Shown here: in pieces, positions 12,091 through 24,415 of the stretch
How the letters are laid out: every line of letters starts with the position of its first letter
Numbering within the stretch: the first letter of the stretch is position 1
From: Allodiplogaster sudhausi
Lineage: Eukaryota; Nematoda; Chromadorea; Rhabditida; Diplogasteridae
Length of the DNA: 64,000 bases
Direction: 5' to 3'
Assembly: GCA_945643635.1 (NCBI GenBank)
Contig: CALZFC010000001.1
Coordinates: forward strand, 1,091,001-1,155,000
Notes under the pieces: model-generated
Database searches by the model: none
Seen by the model: only the letters and a program-made list of their open reading frames with translations
Told to the model about the DNA's origin: nothing
Made by a program: the position numbers and the translations under genes

Positions 12091-13229
12091 ACACCACCTG
12101 GCCTGCACGCAATCTCTGGCCGCCACGTGTCGTCAGAGTCCGAGTGCGCGGCGCCGTCCGCCGTCGTCGTCCACGTCCACCACGAAGACGAGGCGGAGCA
12201 TGTCAGCGAGGAGACGATGTTGTCGGTGGCGTCCGCAAAGTTGAGCCACTGAATATTCAGTTCTAACCATAAACTTCTTGAAAGTATCGCCAATGCGATC
12301 TTTCTGTAGTTATAAATCTCTTTTAGTTAGAACTTGTAGAAAGTATCTAAATCTCATGCGGAACTATTGATTTTCCACCCAAGAAATCAGGTTGAGTTTA
12401 TATGTATGTACTTCCGTGAACTATCAATGATTAGAAAGAAATGTTTTTTTTTCACTTACTACAAGGTCGTAACCGGAGTCACAGCCAATGACGCACTCTG
12501 ATGAGTCATCCTTTGTGATCACGACGTCAATGCACTGCCAACTCGGGAACTCTCGACACACCTCAAGAGCACCGACTTTTTGGCAACCAGCCAAAAAAAG
12601 TCTTTTTTTAACGCTTTCTCTTTTTTTTCTTTAAAATTAAAGTTTTAAAAATGTACATAACGCATATGAACATTGTTTGAACTTTTGAAACACTTTTCGA
12701 GTTTTGCAAAATTCAGAATGCTCTTAACCAACGAATTCGAGTAGACACGCCGGCAGCTCGTGGTCACCGTGCACTCGACTAGCACTAAAAGATATTGAAG
12801 TATGTAAATGAAGGCCCCAGGATGATATTTAGCGATCATTGTCTTTATTCATAGCCTTTTTCTCCAAGCAGAGTAATTTGGAATTGTGGAGAGCAATTGT
12901 CTAGAGCAACTTTCAGATTTGAAATATGCTTGAAAACAAAACATACTTGTCGACCAGGGCTGTGCTCGAACAACGGCTGACCCTAAAATCTGAGCCATTC
13001 AGAGAAGCAAGGAAAAGAAAACTGATTTGTAGCAAGAATAATTAATACATGTTCAAATGCATCATGTGAATCATTTGAGGCAGCTCTTGTTGTAGAACTG
13101 ACATACATATGCATGCCTGAAGTAATGAGAGAACGCATCTGAAGACTCTCGGCCCCATATCTCAGTGAAATTGCCCTGAATGAAGAGATATTTTTTTCAG
13201 AAAATCCAGAGTTACAATTCGAATAAGAT

Positions 13230-14320
13230 GGAACTTACAAGATTTGAAGAAGAAGAACATTTTCAACACTAACCGATTTATCAAATTTTATGTTCTCGTA
13301 CTTATGTCGATGTATGTATGTGTCGGTTCCGGTGGTTTCGGCTTGGTTGTGACTCAAGCCTTCCACTTCCTTTTTGCTTTATTAGTTTCTCTCTCTCTAA
13401 CTTCTCTCTCTCTCTTCTCTTTCTCTGTCTCTTCCTCTCTCTCTCTCTCTACCTCACTCTTTCATTCTTTATTCTTTTTTCAGACACTCTATGTTTAGGA
13501 GCATTCCTTTTTCTGTAGAAGGAATGCTCCTAAACACTTGGTCTTAGACATCGTAATGTGTGACCTGCTAATTATTAAAATGGTTTTTTAGTTCATTACT
13601 CAGATTCTCTCTCTCTCTTCTGTTTCTCTCTCTCTCTTTCTCTATTTCTTTGTCTTCCTCTTACTTCTCACTGACTCCTTCTCACTCTCCTAGCTGTCCC
13701 GGTCAATAGACGCCCCCGTTGTTTCAACAGTTCACAAAAAATGCCAGACTTCTTGTGTGAAAGTCTGCCATTTGGCCGTGTATTGTTCTCTAAGGAGGGA
13801 GATTTGGCCATGCATTGTTCTCTTAGGAGGGATAAAACTAGCAAACGAGATACAATCTACTGAAACCAGGGATGCCCAACATCACCAAAACCAGGTCCTT
13901 GCTCAATTTCTGGCCTGACCAGGCCCGGGCTACAGTGCTAATGTTGTTCGTGGGCCTGATTTTGAAAATCCTTGACAGCGATATGCCCTCTATGAAACAT
14001 AAAAAATAACGTTATTCAAATCTCATAAGATTTTTTTTGTATCTGTATCTAATTGAATTCTTCATTTCTTATTCATTACATTCATACGAGTTTTCTATTT
14101 CAAGCGATATACATTTTTTGACACTGTTGTTGCTGCTCCTGTCTGCTTCATTAACGATGATAGACTATTCTTGGCGACAGCAAAGGATAATATATTTAAT
14201 AATAGAAATTAAAGAAGCTAAGTCATAACGGGCCGGGGACGGGGCCCCTGGATGATATGATGATGTCAAGGAGGATATTCGGACAGGAAGAAGAATGGAA
14301 GAATGGAATGCGAAGAAGAG
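13230..14320. repeat. Segmentally duplicated 5' flank of copies A and D
   Basis: This interval aligns with 41150-42170 in order. Shared blocks: the CTAACCGATTT segment, CT tracts, CAGACACTCTATGTTTA, TAGACATCGTAATGTGTGACC, an ACCAGGTCCTTGCTCAAT block next to a CCCGGGCT motif, and the terminal GATGATGTCAAGGAGGATATT. The duplication that made A and D therefore included about 1 kb upstream. No conserved reading frame is apparent. Confidence 0.75.
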
Positions 14321-14504
14321 AAACAGAGGGAGCAGTGAAAAGAGGCATGGGCAGCGAATGAGGACAGAGAGAGAGAGAGCGAAAGAGAGAGAGAGAAATA
14401 GACAGCGATAGAGAGTAATAGAGAGAGAGAAATAGACAGCGATAGAGAGTAATAGAGAGAGAGAAATATATAGAGAGGGAAGAATAGAAAGAAGGAGAGA
14501 GAGA

Positions 14505-14550
<46 letters not shown>

Positions 14551-14633
14551 ATGCCCGGTGCCGGGCAGGGCCGGGCCCGGCAACCCCTTATCGCGTACAT
14601 TCACTTGAGCAGGCATTGTGAGAGCGTACTTAT

Positions 14634-16593
14634 TCAATTTACAATTATAACAACCAGCAGAACTACTAATTCGATGGCGACGAGTACAGTAATCGACATG
14701 ATCACGCTGCCAAAGCCGCCGATCGCTGCGAGGAACTCGGAAAACTGTTAAGATCAGCAGATTAGACTTGATCATAGATCATAGATCATAGATCATTGAT
14801 TAGATTCATCATACCGTCATGGAGGGCTGCTCCTGCATGGCGACATTCGATGCGCTTCTTAGGTAGATGCTCACCATTGCTGTGTCGTGAGCGAGAGAGT
14901 TGCTGAGGGAGCGAGAGAGAGAGAGAGAAAGAGAAAAAGAGAGATGAAAAGAGAACGATAACGAGAGAGATAGAACGAGGCTGAAAGAAGTGAGTGTACT
15001 TGTTGCGTGAAGGGCGCGGCCGACGTGGATATGTGATAAGTGGTCGCGACGCAAGGAGGCGGGCAAGAGCAGCCGGACGGAGACGAACTCTTCGCTAGAG
15101 CCAGACAGGCGACTGAATTGGAGGGGGAGGGGTGTATTTATTTCACAAACTAGGTTTTTGCGCATATTTAATCGATCAACCGAATTTTCGTGTAAATAAA
15201 GTAAACAATATATATACATATATATATATTTATTTACTTTTATATATACACATGGCTTTCTTGGAACTAATTTAATGAATTAACGCACGCTGATTTCCGT
15301 TGCATGGTGGTGTGCCATTGCTTGGGAAGCGGTAGTAGGAATCATAGCAGCCGCATGCGGTGCGGACACCGTCTTGGTAGCAAGACATGTAGATGACGAG
15401 AGAAGAGAGAAGAGAGAGATATTGAGAAAGAGAGAGTGAGAGGAGAGAATGAGAGAGAGGGAGAGACGAGAGGGAGAGAGAAGAAAAGAAAGAGAGATGA
15501 AGAGAGGGAGAGCGAGAGAGAGAGATTGAGAGAGAGAGGGAGAGAGAGAGAGAGAGTTTACTCACCGCAACTGTGTAAGAGCCATTAAAATAGTACGACG
15601 ATGCGTCTCGTGCACTCGCTGCGCATTTTCTGTAAGGCTCATGAAGCAAAGTCGGCGGAGTCTGAATAAAAAAAAATATAGTAAGGAAAAAATAAATGTT
15701 ATATTTTTTAAGCGTAAAAGCTCGCAAGTTTCTTCCATTTTTAAAGTTTTTTTTAATGATTAAAACCAGTCTTACTTGCTCTATAGCGATGGCATACGAG
15801 TAGCCCGGCTGAACGTTCACCTTTTGAGACTCGACGAAAATGTCAGTGCCGACCTTTAGTGATACAGAAATGAAAATAAATCATTCTTGTTAATCATACT
15901 TTTTTTTAAAGTACATAGTACTATATGTACATACATATATTAGAATGTGATTTAGAGAGAAACATAAATATCCAACTATAAATGTACATATAGTAGTCAG
16001 AAAATTAAGCAGACAACGGCTTAGTATCGTATTCTTTTAAATGTATAAATCAAATTTTAAAAAGTGATTATAAAAAACCTTGCCTCATGTACGTAGACAG
16101 CCATTCCGGCGGTCTGCACCCATGGCAGGTACTCGGACTGGTTGATGAAGAGCGCCGACGCGACGCCTGATACATTTTTTTATTATTTATTAATAATAAA
16201 AAAAACGTCATTTTTTTAAAACTCCACGAAAACAGCTAATTTATGCATAGTGCAAAGGGCAAAAGTTGGGGAAGATCGTATTCTAATAAAATATGTAAAT
16301 CAATGAATAAATATACATACGTAAATAAATAAATAAGTATGAAAATAGTAACATAATAAATGAACTTAAGAAATGATATTTACCTCCTCTCGGTTCAATG
16401 ATACGCGCTCGCATCGTAATCGGTCTGCTCGCGTGATTAAAAGTGAAGCAGCGACCGAGCGACCAGTCCATCATTCGCACGACGTTTTCGCTGTGCAAGA
16501 ATTATTAATTTTATTTTGCCGCAAAATGCTATTTTAAAAAAGCCGTTCGAATGCTAAATACTGAAAAAGATCAGCGTCGTCATAGCCGAAATC
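14634..16593 (-). pseudogene. EGF/DEG-ENaC-like channel paralogue B, 5'-truncated
   Basis: Only the 3' part of the gene remains, from a fragment of exon 13 (FGYDDADLFQYLAFER, about 16540-16593) to TGA 14634. The break lies in a CT microsatellite, and exons 1-12 are absent. The exon 13 fragment is fused straight into intron sequence, so its end and donor are lost. The exon carrying the GCYMSC motif has lost its AG acceptor and first conserved Cys (reading VIYMSC, about 15389). Exon 20 has lost eight bases after CTCTCGCT, causing a frameshift. The last membrane segment (IGGFGSVIMSITV) is preserved. The block around exons 15-16 matches copy D, including the GC donor, while the 3' end and downstream flank match copy A. 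Confidence 0.85.
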
Positions 16594-17815
16594 CTTCTCT
16601 CTCTCTCTCTCTCTCTCTTTTGCTGATCCCCTGTTCAAGGGGTGAATATAACGATGAAGTTTAGATAGAAACGAAAAATAAGACCAAAGATACTAAAAAA
16701 AAATGAAGGAAACAGAGAAGTTTTTGAAATTCTCATTTTGTTCTCTTTGTTTGTTAATTTATCGCTAATCTCTGACATCTGTGTCTCTCATCTATTGTTG
16801 ACAATGGGGAGGGGGGTACCAATTTGGCAGAAGAGACAGAGACTACGTCTTTGCTTGGTTTCTATGGAAGCAATGAGTGCATGGGCAGAGACTTTTCTCA
16901 GTATTCAAGAAAGGAATGCCCTTGAAATGCCCTTAAACAGCGCATGAATACAGGGTCTGGAAAAAGAATAAGAAGTGGGAGAGGGAGGTTTAAAGAGGTG
17001 AGGGAGAGGTAGTGTTAGAGGAAGAGAAGAGAGAGAGAGATAGAGAGAGAGATAGAGCGAGAAGTGTGTGTGTGAGAGAGAAACTAATGAAGAGAGAAGG
17101 AACGTGGGAGGATGTTTTAGAGATAAAACAAAGGAGAAATCACCGGGATCGAGATGGTAGACATGGGAGCAAGTACGTAAAAAAATCCCTTTTTTTTCTC
17201 TTCTTCTTCACTTCTTTCCACTTTCTTTTAGTTGGACTTGTCACTGTTGATAGATGTTAAAAAGTAGTCAGTTTTCTTTTATTATAATATAGCTTTTTTT
17301 GGTTGTTACTTATAATTTTGTTTTTTTTTAGATTCAGGGGGCTGTTCCACTTTAATATAATGGTATCGGGATGCATGAGAACGCACGCTCTCACTACCAG
17401 GGTACTACTTCTACTGGCATGTCAGTGTGTCCATTCTGTATTTACATTTATTTTATTTATTTATTTATTTAAAAAAAGTTTAAAATGGCGTCATAACACT
17501 TGGATAATACATGTTCACGCGCCAAGACCATAGAAGAAAATTAGACGAAATATCCATGATATAATTTTAATTACATACTTATGTATATACTTACATATGT
17601 ATATATGTAAGTATGTAATTAAAATTACTTATATACAAACATATGTATACATTTTAATTACATACTTATATACATACATACATATGTACTTATATATATT
17701 ACAAGTTTATTACATGTTTACTCCCCAATCATCAGGGAATAAACGTGTATTACTATTATTACAAAATTGTTTTTCTTGCTTCTAATTATACTTTTTGAAG
17801 AAAAAAAAACAAGCT
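16594..17815. other. Spacer between divergent copies B and C
   Basis: A CT tract (16594-16620), GA-rich sequence (17015-17080) and AT-rich unique sequence. At 17568-17630 there is a palindromic ACATAC/GTATGT stretch (TTTTAATTACATACTTA facing its complement). No exon of the neighbouring genes and no recognisable gene. Confidence 0.5.
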
Positions 17816-18564
17816 ACATTTTAGGGCAAGTCGTTGTTCGCGCCCAGGACTATTCGTCAAGTAAGTAGTTACTATTATCGCTCTGCGACTTTGTACGAGA
17901 AAATGAACTACTCTAATTGTAAGCAAAATGGTGCTCAAGAATTTCTCTAGATAAATGCTTAGATTATAAGCTTTTAGAAGCTTCATTTACTATTAGAGAC
18001 ATTATGGTTATACATTTAGTGCAAGTGCGGTGTTCGGTGTTGAACTGTCGGTCAATCTACTCGAATTCGTTGGTTAGAAGCGATTAATAGAATTCTTTAT
18101 TTTACAACGATGGTAAAATTATACATTGCAAATGATTTAGCGTGCATCTCGAATGTCGTTCCCAGGAGAAAAAGAGAGGCATTTACGTGGCACATGGCAA
18201 AAAAAATTTTTTTTTTTTACATTAACTATTTTTCTATGTTGCTAAGGCGTGCCGAGAGTTCCCAAGCTGGCAGTGCACAGACGTCGTACTTATTCGGGAT
18301 GACGCAGCGTTGTGCGTCCTTGGCTGCAACGCCGGCTACGAGCTCGTAGTAAGAGATAATTATATAAATAAATACATTTATTTAATTGAATGATTTATAC
18401 TTTATTTACGACACCGATGAGAGCAACTATAGGTGGAAAAATTTACAATAATATATAAATACATATATAAAAGCAAAGTAAACAAACAGAACAGATAGAA
18501 CCGCACAAGAAGGACCATGAGTTTGAACTGTTTAATCGCGTAATTACATTACATCAGATAATAT

Positions 18565-19091
18565 TCGATCGCAGTCTGGACGTAGTTAAAGTGATGCCAT
18601 GTGTGTGTTTGAATTTTAAAAACAAGTTTATCTATCACAAATGAATTGTTACTAATCTCTTCGATATTCAGAAGCCTTATTTCAACCCTGGCTTCACGAG
18701 TCCTCCAGGAGCACTAGATCGTTTGAATGTACCATGGCATGGAGTAGTTCAGTTTACTGACAGCTTTCTGTTCTGGTTCAATCACAAAATTAAATTAGCC
18801 AAGTGAGCTTTAGACTATTTCAGAACACTCTGTTGTAGCGATTACAGTGATTTTTGGCTCGATCTAAAAAAATTTTGGGTATAGTTTCCTGAACTATACG
18901 GCAATGCAGTGCTCTATGCCGGGGTACATTCAATCGATCTACTGCTCCTGGAGGACTTGGTGAAGCCAGGGTTGAAATAAGGCTTCTGAATATCGAAGAG
19001 CCTAGTAAAAATCATTTGTGATAGACAAACTCGTTTTTAAAATTCAAACACCCACATGGCATCACTTTAACTATGTCCAGACTGCGGTCGA
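18565..19091. mobile_element. Foldback element in intron 3 of copy C
   Basis: Inverted arms of about 175 nt (18565-18741 and 18914-19091) with few mismatches. The outer ends read TTCGATCGCAGTCTGGAC and the complement of TTCGACCGCAGTCTGGAC. The arms include the block CTGGCTTCACGAGTCCTCC. The 170-nt centre has no coding frame. No target duplication is obvious. Confidence 0.75.
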
Positions 19092-20694
19092 ACGTTGTCC
19101 GAGGTGCTAATTACGAGATGAAACAGTTTGCAGATAATTTTCAAAGCTTAAGTAGATATCTGAATAACTTCAGTGACTATCTGAGCATATATTTAAATAG
19201 CTATTAGTATAGGAATAGCATTACATGATCGATTTTGTCCTCCTGAACTTTCTGCACCTCACCATCAGCTAGAGTGCATGAATCGCAAATTTGAGCCAGG
19301 CCGCATGTAAGAGAATGTTAATAAATAGAGAACAGATCAAAAAGTTATCGCAAAGATGTTTTAGAATAAAGCTAAGTAATCAAAACAATACAAGCTACCC
19401 GAAGATTAAACAAATAAACCATTTTCCCCAGCAGGCCTTAATGTGCAACCCGGGTGATTCTAGTTATTAATTTTTTTTTTTGGTTTGGTAGATCAATGAA
19501 ACCAATAATCTGTTACCATAATTGTGACTGCATAAAGAGGAAACTCTGAAAATTTCATTCACTTTCATCTACTTTTAAGGAAAATATGCATGAAAAACCA
19601 AAAGCAAATAGAATTTTGCACGGCACTGTATATAAAGTTTGCGTGCATACATACATACATTCGTATAATTCCTAGAAGTTCTAACTCAATGATTTCGAAC
19701 AAAAAAAAGTTCGCTTAGCCGATAGTTTCGAGAAGTTGTAACAAAAAGTTCGTTTTGGCTATACTTTCTAGCCGTCTTGTACATACATTCAGTGGCTCAA
19801 CTACGCGGACGCCACCGACTACATCGTCTCCCCTCTGACATGCGCCGCCTCGTCTTCGTGGTGGACGTGGATGACGACGACGGACGGCGCAGCGCACTCG
19901 GACGCCGCCGGATGGCATCCCGAGTTGGCGTGTCGGCCAGGTTTTTATTTATTTAAATTATGTAATTATTTATTTATTTATTCGGCTTTATTTATCTGCT
20001 TAAATGTTTACTCTTCTTGGTCGGATACAACCCCAGTCAACTTTTGCATGCGACACTACAAATTATTTCGTAGAATAAAGGCTAGAATGAAAAAAAATGA
20101 AATAAAGTGCACAAGTAAAAATGTATGTAATTAAAATTAAAATTGCCGTTTCAGTTGCCGGCGTTTACTCCATGAATCCGTCAGGTATTGATAACAAAAG
20201 ATTATTTGCTTTTTTTTTAAATATACCTATTTCATATACATACATATGTATATATATACAACTTTTGAAATGTAGGTTTTATTTTATTTATTATTATTCT
20301 TTTTTTTCTGCCGCGCCTTCATTCTCAAGAAAGTTCGGTCAGGGGTCCCGGAACTTGAAAAAAATTGTTCTGAGGTGTGCGGGAACTTTCCCGGACTTTT
20401 TATATGCTATAGCATGGAACCTCGGAGGTTTTCTTGACCGCTCCGGGAAAGATACCGGAGTGATTTTGCTCAAATGCGCCTAGCACTCCGGGAAAAATCC
20501 CGGACGTTTGAAATGACGAGAAATAGCGTGTAAAAGTGGAGGCACAGACAAACCTACTCGAGATATGGTTTGTCTGGCCTCTCTCATTTCGTGGTTATCT
20601 TTAGTTTTCTCTCGCAGTCAAAGCAATTTCCGGGAAATAACGCTCACCGACCCTCGAACCCATGTCGCGTTTAGGTCCGGGGTATTTTTTCTTG

Positions 20695-20955
20695 GCATCT
20701 TTCTTTCTTTCTTTATTTCTTAGTTTGTTTCTTACTTACTTTCTTTCTTTCCTTCTTACTTTGTTTCTTACTATCTTTCATTCTTTTTTTCCTACTATCT
20801 TTCTTACTTTATTTCATACTTATTTCCTTTCCTTCTTTCTTACTTACTTATTCTTACTTACTTTCTGTCTTTCTTTCTTCCTTTCTTTCCTTATTTCTTA
20901 CTTTGCTTCCTACTTTCATCCTAGCTTTCTTTCTTTCAAACTTTCTTTCTTACTC
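20695..20955. repeat. CTTT/CTTACT low-complexity tract
   Basis: A degenerate tetranucleotide array of CTTT and CTTA with irregular interruptions, inside the inverted-repeat element. The Phe/Leu/Ser-rich frame across it is a repeat translation. Confidence 0.8.
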
Positions 20956-21096
20956 CTTTCCAGAAAGCTATGAATTCCAACGAAAAAGTTGCTCCTTCGT
21001 TCTTCAGAACTATATATTTTCTCAGTTTATTTTTTTAGAGAATTCATCCAGTTCTCCGTCAAATGATTATTAATACAGCTGGAGAAAAGCGATGTA

Positions 21097-21539
21097 CCGT
21101 ATTTTCTCTATTAGTACCCCCGGGGGTTCTATTTTTCAATAGCCCTGCGAGAGGGGGGCACTATTAGAGGGAGGGGTTCTACTGGAGGGAGGGGTTCTAT
21201 TTTTCAATGTGAGACACTAAAAGTTTGATAACAACATTTTCTTCTCAAAATAAGAAGAATCGTAGGTCGAATTCATAGGAATCATCACTGGAATATCCAT
21301 TTTACCACATATTTTGAATGAATTTGCAATGATTTCATTGGAGAGAGCATCCCATACCTCCAGGATCCATTCGAGGTACGTCTCGAGCTGAGATTTTCAG
21401 GCTGTTAGGGGGGGGGGGCACTATTGGAGGGGGGGTTCTACTAGAGGGAGGGGTTCTATTTTTCAATGGCTTTATCAGAGGGGGGTACTATTAGAGGGGG
21501 GGTTCTAATAAAGGGGGGGTACAAATAGAGAAAATACGG
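21097..21539. mobile_element. TA-flanked MITE, family 1 copy 1
   Basis: The ends are inverted repeats starting CCGTATTTTCTCTATTAGTA and continuing into runs of C or G, with TA on each side (21095-21096 and 21540-21541). The interior matches the element at 37778-38233 in opposite orientation, for example GTGAGACACTAAAAGTTTGAT and CAGGATCCATTCGAGGTACG. The TA duplication and lack of coding suggest a Tc1/mariner-type non-autonomous element. Confidence 0.85.
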
Positions 21540-22211
21540 TAATTACAGCCAAAAAGGGTAAAAAAAACAAGTCCTCATTGTTACAAGTTCAAATGCTCTT
21601 TTCTTTCCTATGGAAAGTTTGACCTTCTTTGTAGTGGAGGATGAAGAACGGACGACGAAATTCTAATTTGAAAATGCTTATCAAAGTAATAAAATATACG
21701 AATAAACATTTTCATGCAAAAGGAATGTAATTTTAGTGCGTATGGCACACTTTTTTCTCCGGGAACTTTCCCTCATCACTCAAGATTTTCTCCAGGAACT
21801 TTTCGGGACCGGTGCGGGAATTCTGAAAGTTCCCGCACCGCTCCCGGAACTTTTACCATAGAATGAAGGCGCGGCTGGTGTCGAAATATGTGTCTGTTTC
21901 TTGCACAGTCTCGTGCAGCAACGGCTGTTTTCTTCTGAACGCCGAGGTCGCCTGTGTGCTTACGGGCGAATGCACAACGCAGGTATTTATTTTTATTTTT
22001 ATTTTTATTTTTAATTAAAAAGGGTTTTTTTTTATTCTTCCTCTAGCTTATATGCACGCATAATACTCTATTGTTTTAAATGAGCGCAAAACGTTGCCGT
22101 AGTCCATGTCAATTTCCCTGACCATTTTATCTCTCTAAATCACTTGTGCGCTCTCTCTCACAGTCTTATGTCAGGCAACGAGGCGCGAATTCAAGCAGTG
22201 GCGCACAAAAA

Positions 22212-22350
22212 AAAATTGTTTGTAAATATCATTGTTTTGGCGTAAAACTGAAACAATATTGTTTGATATTTCAAACAATGAAAAGAATTGTTTGACATGT
22301 CAAACAATATTGCTTCACTTTTACGCCAAAACAATGATTGTTACAAACAA
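22212..22350. repeat. Short foldback repeat in intron 5 of copy C
   Basis: Arms of about 55 nt are complementary: TTGTTTGTAA...ATTGTTTTGGCGTAAAA on the left, TTTTACGCCAAAACAAT...TTACAAACAA on the right. Internal repeats of CAAACAAT extend the pairing towards the centre, so almost the whole 139 nt can fold. It sits directly upstream of exon 6. Confidence 0.75.
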
Positions 22351-23796
22351 CTTTTTTTTTGTGGAGTTTTTGGCTCCTTTCAGGTGGCCAAACTTGTCGA
22401 CAACGGTGATATCTGCGAAGTTTCGTGCGACGTCGGCACGCTGGAGGTATTATTTATATTCATTAATTTTTTCCTTACTTTTTTAGCCATCAAAATGTGC
22501 CTTCTTCATAAAGAAATCTCATATTTAAAAACTGGACCAAATGTTAGAAATATTCATTTGAGTCTTTTCTATTCTTAACAGCTTTCTTCCTTACAACTTG
22601 CAGAAATACAACAGTTCTCCTAGTAGTAGTTCAGCAGGTTTTTTCTTACAGTACCCCATCAAGTCCTCTTTACCGTACCACAACCGTTTTCTCCTTTACA
22701 GTACTACAACTTTTACACGTTTGAATACTCGGAGTGGGCGACAAGTCTACAGTGTAGCTACATGACCTACGATGGCAGTGGGCCCTCCTACTGGTTCTGG
22801 CAAGTTGGCCTTGATCCATCTTCTCTTAATTCATTCATTCTTAATCGCTAATATTTGCATTTGGGCACTCCGCAACAGACTCAGGCAGAAAGTGATGGAA
22901 ATAAATTCAAAAATTTCTTCCACGATTTCTCAGCTCATTTTGACATGATGATGTCCGCAAAAATATTTATTTTATAAATAATTTAATTTAGAAAAAATTT
23001 CCAAATTATTGTTTGAAAAGAAACGAAGGTTATTTTAGGTCTTACTACGCCACTGACGGCACATTCACGACGCCGTATCAATGGCAGCGCGGGCCAATTG
23101 TGTGCAGATTACGTACGGATCTGTCGCCTTCTCTCTATTTCTACCTTTCTCTCCCTTTCTCTCTCTACTCCTCTCTCACTCTCTTTTTCTCTCTCTCCGT
23201 CTCTTTTTTTCTCCTTCTCTCTACCCTCTATTACCCTCATATTTCTCTCTCTCTCTCTCTCTCTCGCTTTCCCTCTTTGTCTCTATTTCAGCAAACACAA
23301 CTACAACGACCACGACTACGACCCAATCTACCACATCGCCAACGACTACAACAACTATAATATCAACAATGGACTCGCTGTTGGACACTTCTACCGTACC
23401 TTAAACAGACTCCTCTACAGTATCTTCGGACACAAATACCGTTCCCGCGACGACGGATTTCTCCACAGCAATCACAACTTCACTTGTTGCTTCCACTTCT
23501 GACTCGGCCACGACAACAACGGCAGCGCCTGTAACGAAATCTCTGTACAGTGCGACAACAACAGAACCAATTATGACGAGCTCTACTTCAGAGATCTCTT
23601 CAAGCACAACTGTTTTTACCCTTGCTTACTTATTCATTGGACAATTGTTTTTGTAAATGCACCAATCGGTCGGTCTCTCGGTTTTGCTCAAATTTGTCAA
23701 GTTCAAATCGCTTTATTTTGACCGTTTGATGGATTCGGTTGAGCGCCATTGCCTTCTCTCTCTCTGTGCTTCTCTCATTCTCTTTCGTTCTCTCCC

Positions 23797-23834
<38 letters not shown>

Positions 23835-23958
23835 CTTTCAGAGCACTGCCATCAGCAATGCCGCCATGACGACTACAGATTCTCCATTGTGCGGCGGCTA
23901 CATCACGAACAACTCGATGTCTCTCATTTCGCCTTTTTTCTTACATATCCTGTCTGAT

Positions 23959-24006
<48 letters not shown>

Positions 24007-24121
24007 ATCTCTCTCTCTTGCTCTCGCTCTACCTCTCTCTCTCTCTCTCGCTCCCTCTACCTCTCTCACTCTCTCTCTCTCTCGCTCTCTCTTTCTCTCT
24101 CTCTCTCTCTTGCTCTCGCGC

Positions 24122-24174
<53 letters not shown>

Positions 24175-24415
24175 CTCCCTCTACCTCTCTCTCTCTCGCT
24201 ATCTCTACCTCTCTCACTCTCTCTCTCTCTCTCTCGCTCTCTCTTTCTCTCTCTCTCTCTCTTGCTCTCGCGCTACCTCTCTCGCTCTCTTGCTCTCGCT
24301 CTACCTCTCTCTCTCTCTCGCTCCCTCTACCTCTCTCTCTCTCGCTCCCTCTAACTCTCTCTCTCTCTCGCTCTCTCTCTCTATCTCTCTCGCTCTCTCT
24401 TTCCTCTCACCCCTT
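23959..24415 (+). repeat. Long (CT)n tract in the intron before the EGF exon
   Basis: About 450 nt of CT repeats interrupted by CTACCTCTC, GCTCT and CACTCT phrases, ending in the polypyrimidine tract of the EGF exon acceptor (CTTCCAG/TCTGTAC). Copies A and D have a much shorter CT tract at the same place. Confidence 0.9.

Larger units (their letters stand above)
4371..12998 (-). pseudogene. EGF/DEG-ENaC-like channel paralogue A, frameshifted
   Basis: This copy shows the same 21-exon plan as the intact copy D. It starts at ATG 12998 (MAQILG) and ends at TGA 4371. Recognisable exons: sushi-like modules (12729-12784, 12460-12561, 12098-12248, 9765-9838, 9532-9594, 8780-8868, 8296-8369), the Thr-rich stalk (to 7953), EGF (6834-6934), the DEG/ENaC region (6692-6756 down to 4551-4646) and the last membrane segment (4371-4481). 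Three lesions are visible. Exon 14 (5995-6093) is 99 nt against 107 nt in B, C and D: eight bases are lost just after the FTFN motif, which throws the next exon out of frame into a stop. The donor after CGGYITNNS has lost its ATG and with it the GT used in C and D. The 3' end of the Thr exon has been replaced by sequence around a hairpin (7607-7693). It is probably a recent pseudogene, unless the 8-bp loss is an assembly error. The GC donors after exons 7 and 11 are shared with D. Confidence 0.8.
20311..21874. mobile_element. Long inverted-repeat element with a nested element
   Basis: The ends are perfect 15-nt inverted repeats: CCGCGCCTTCATTCT at 20311 and its complement ending 21874. They are flanked by CTG on both sides (20308-20310, 21875-21877), a possible 3-bp target duplication. 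Next to each end are GGGAACTTTC/GAAAGTTCCC blocks in opposite orientation. The interior holds a CTTT/CTTACT low-complexity tract (20695-20955) and the TA-flanked element at 21097-21539. No transposase is visible. Confidence 0.65.
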
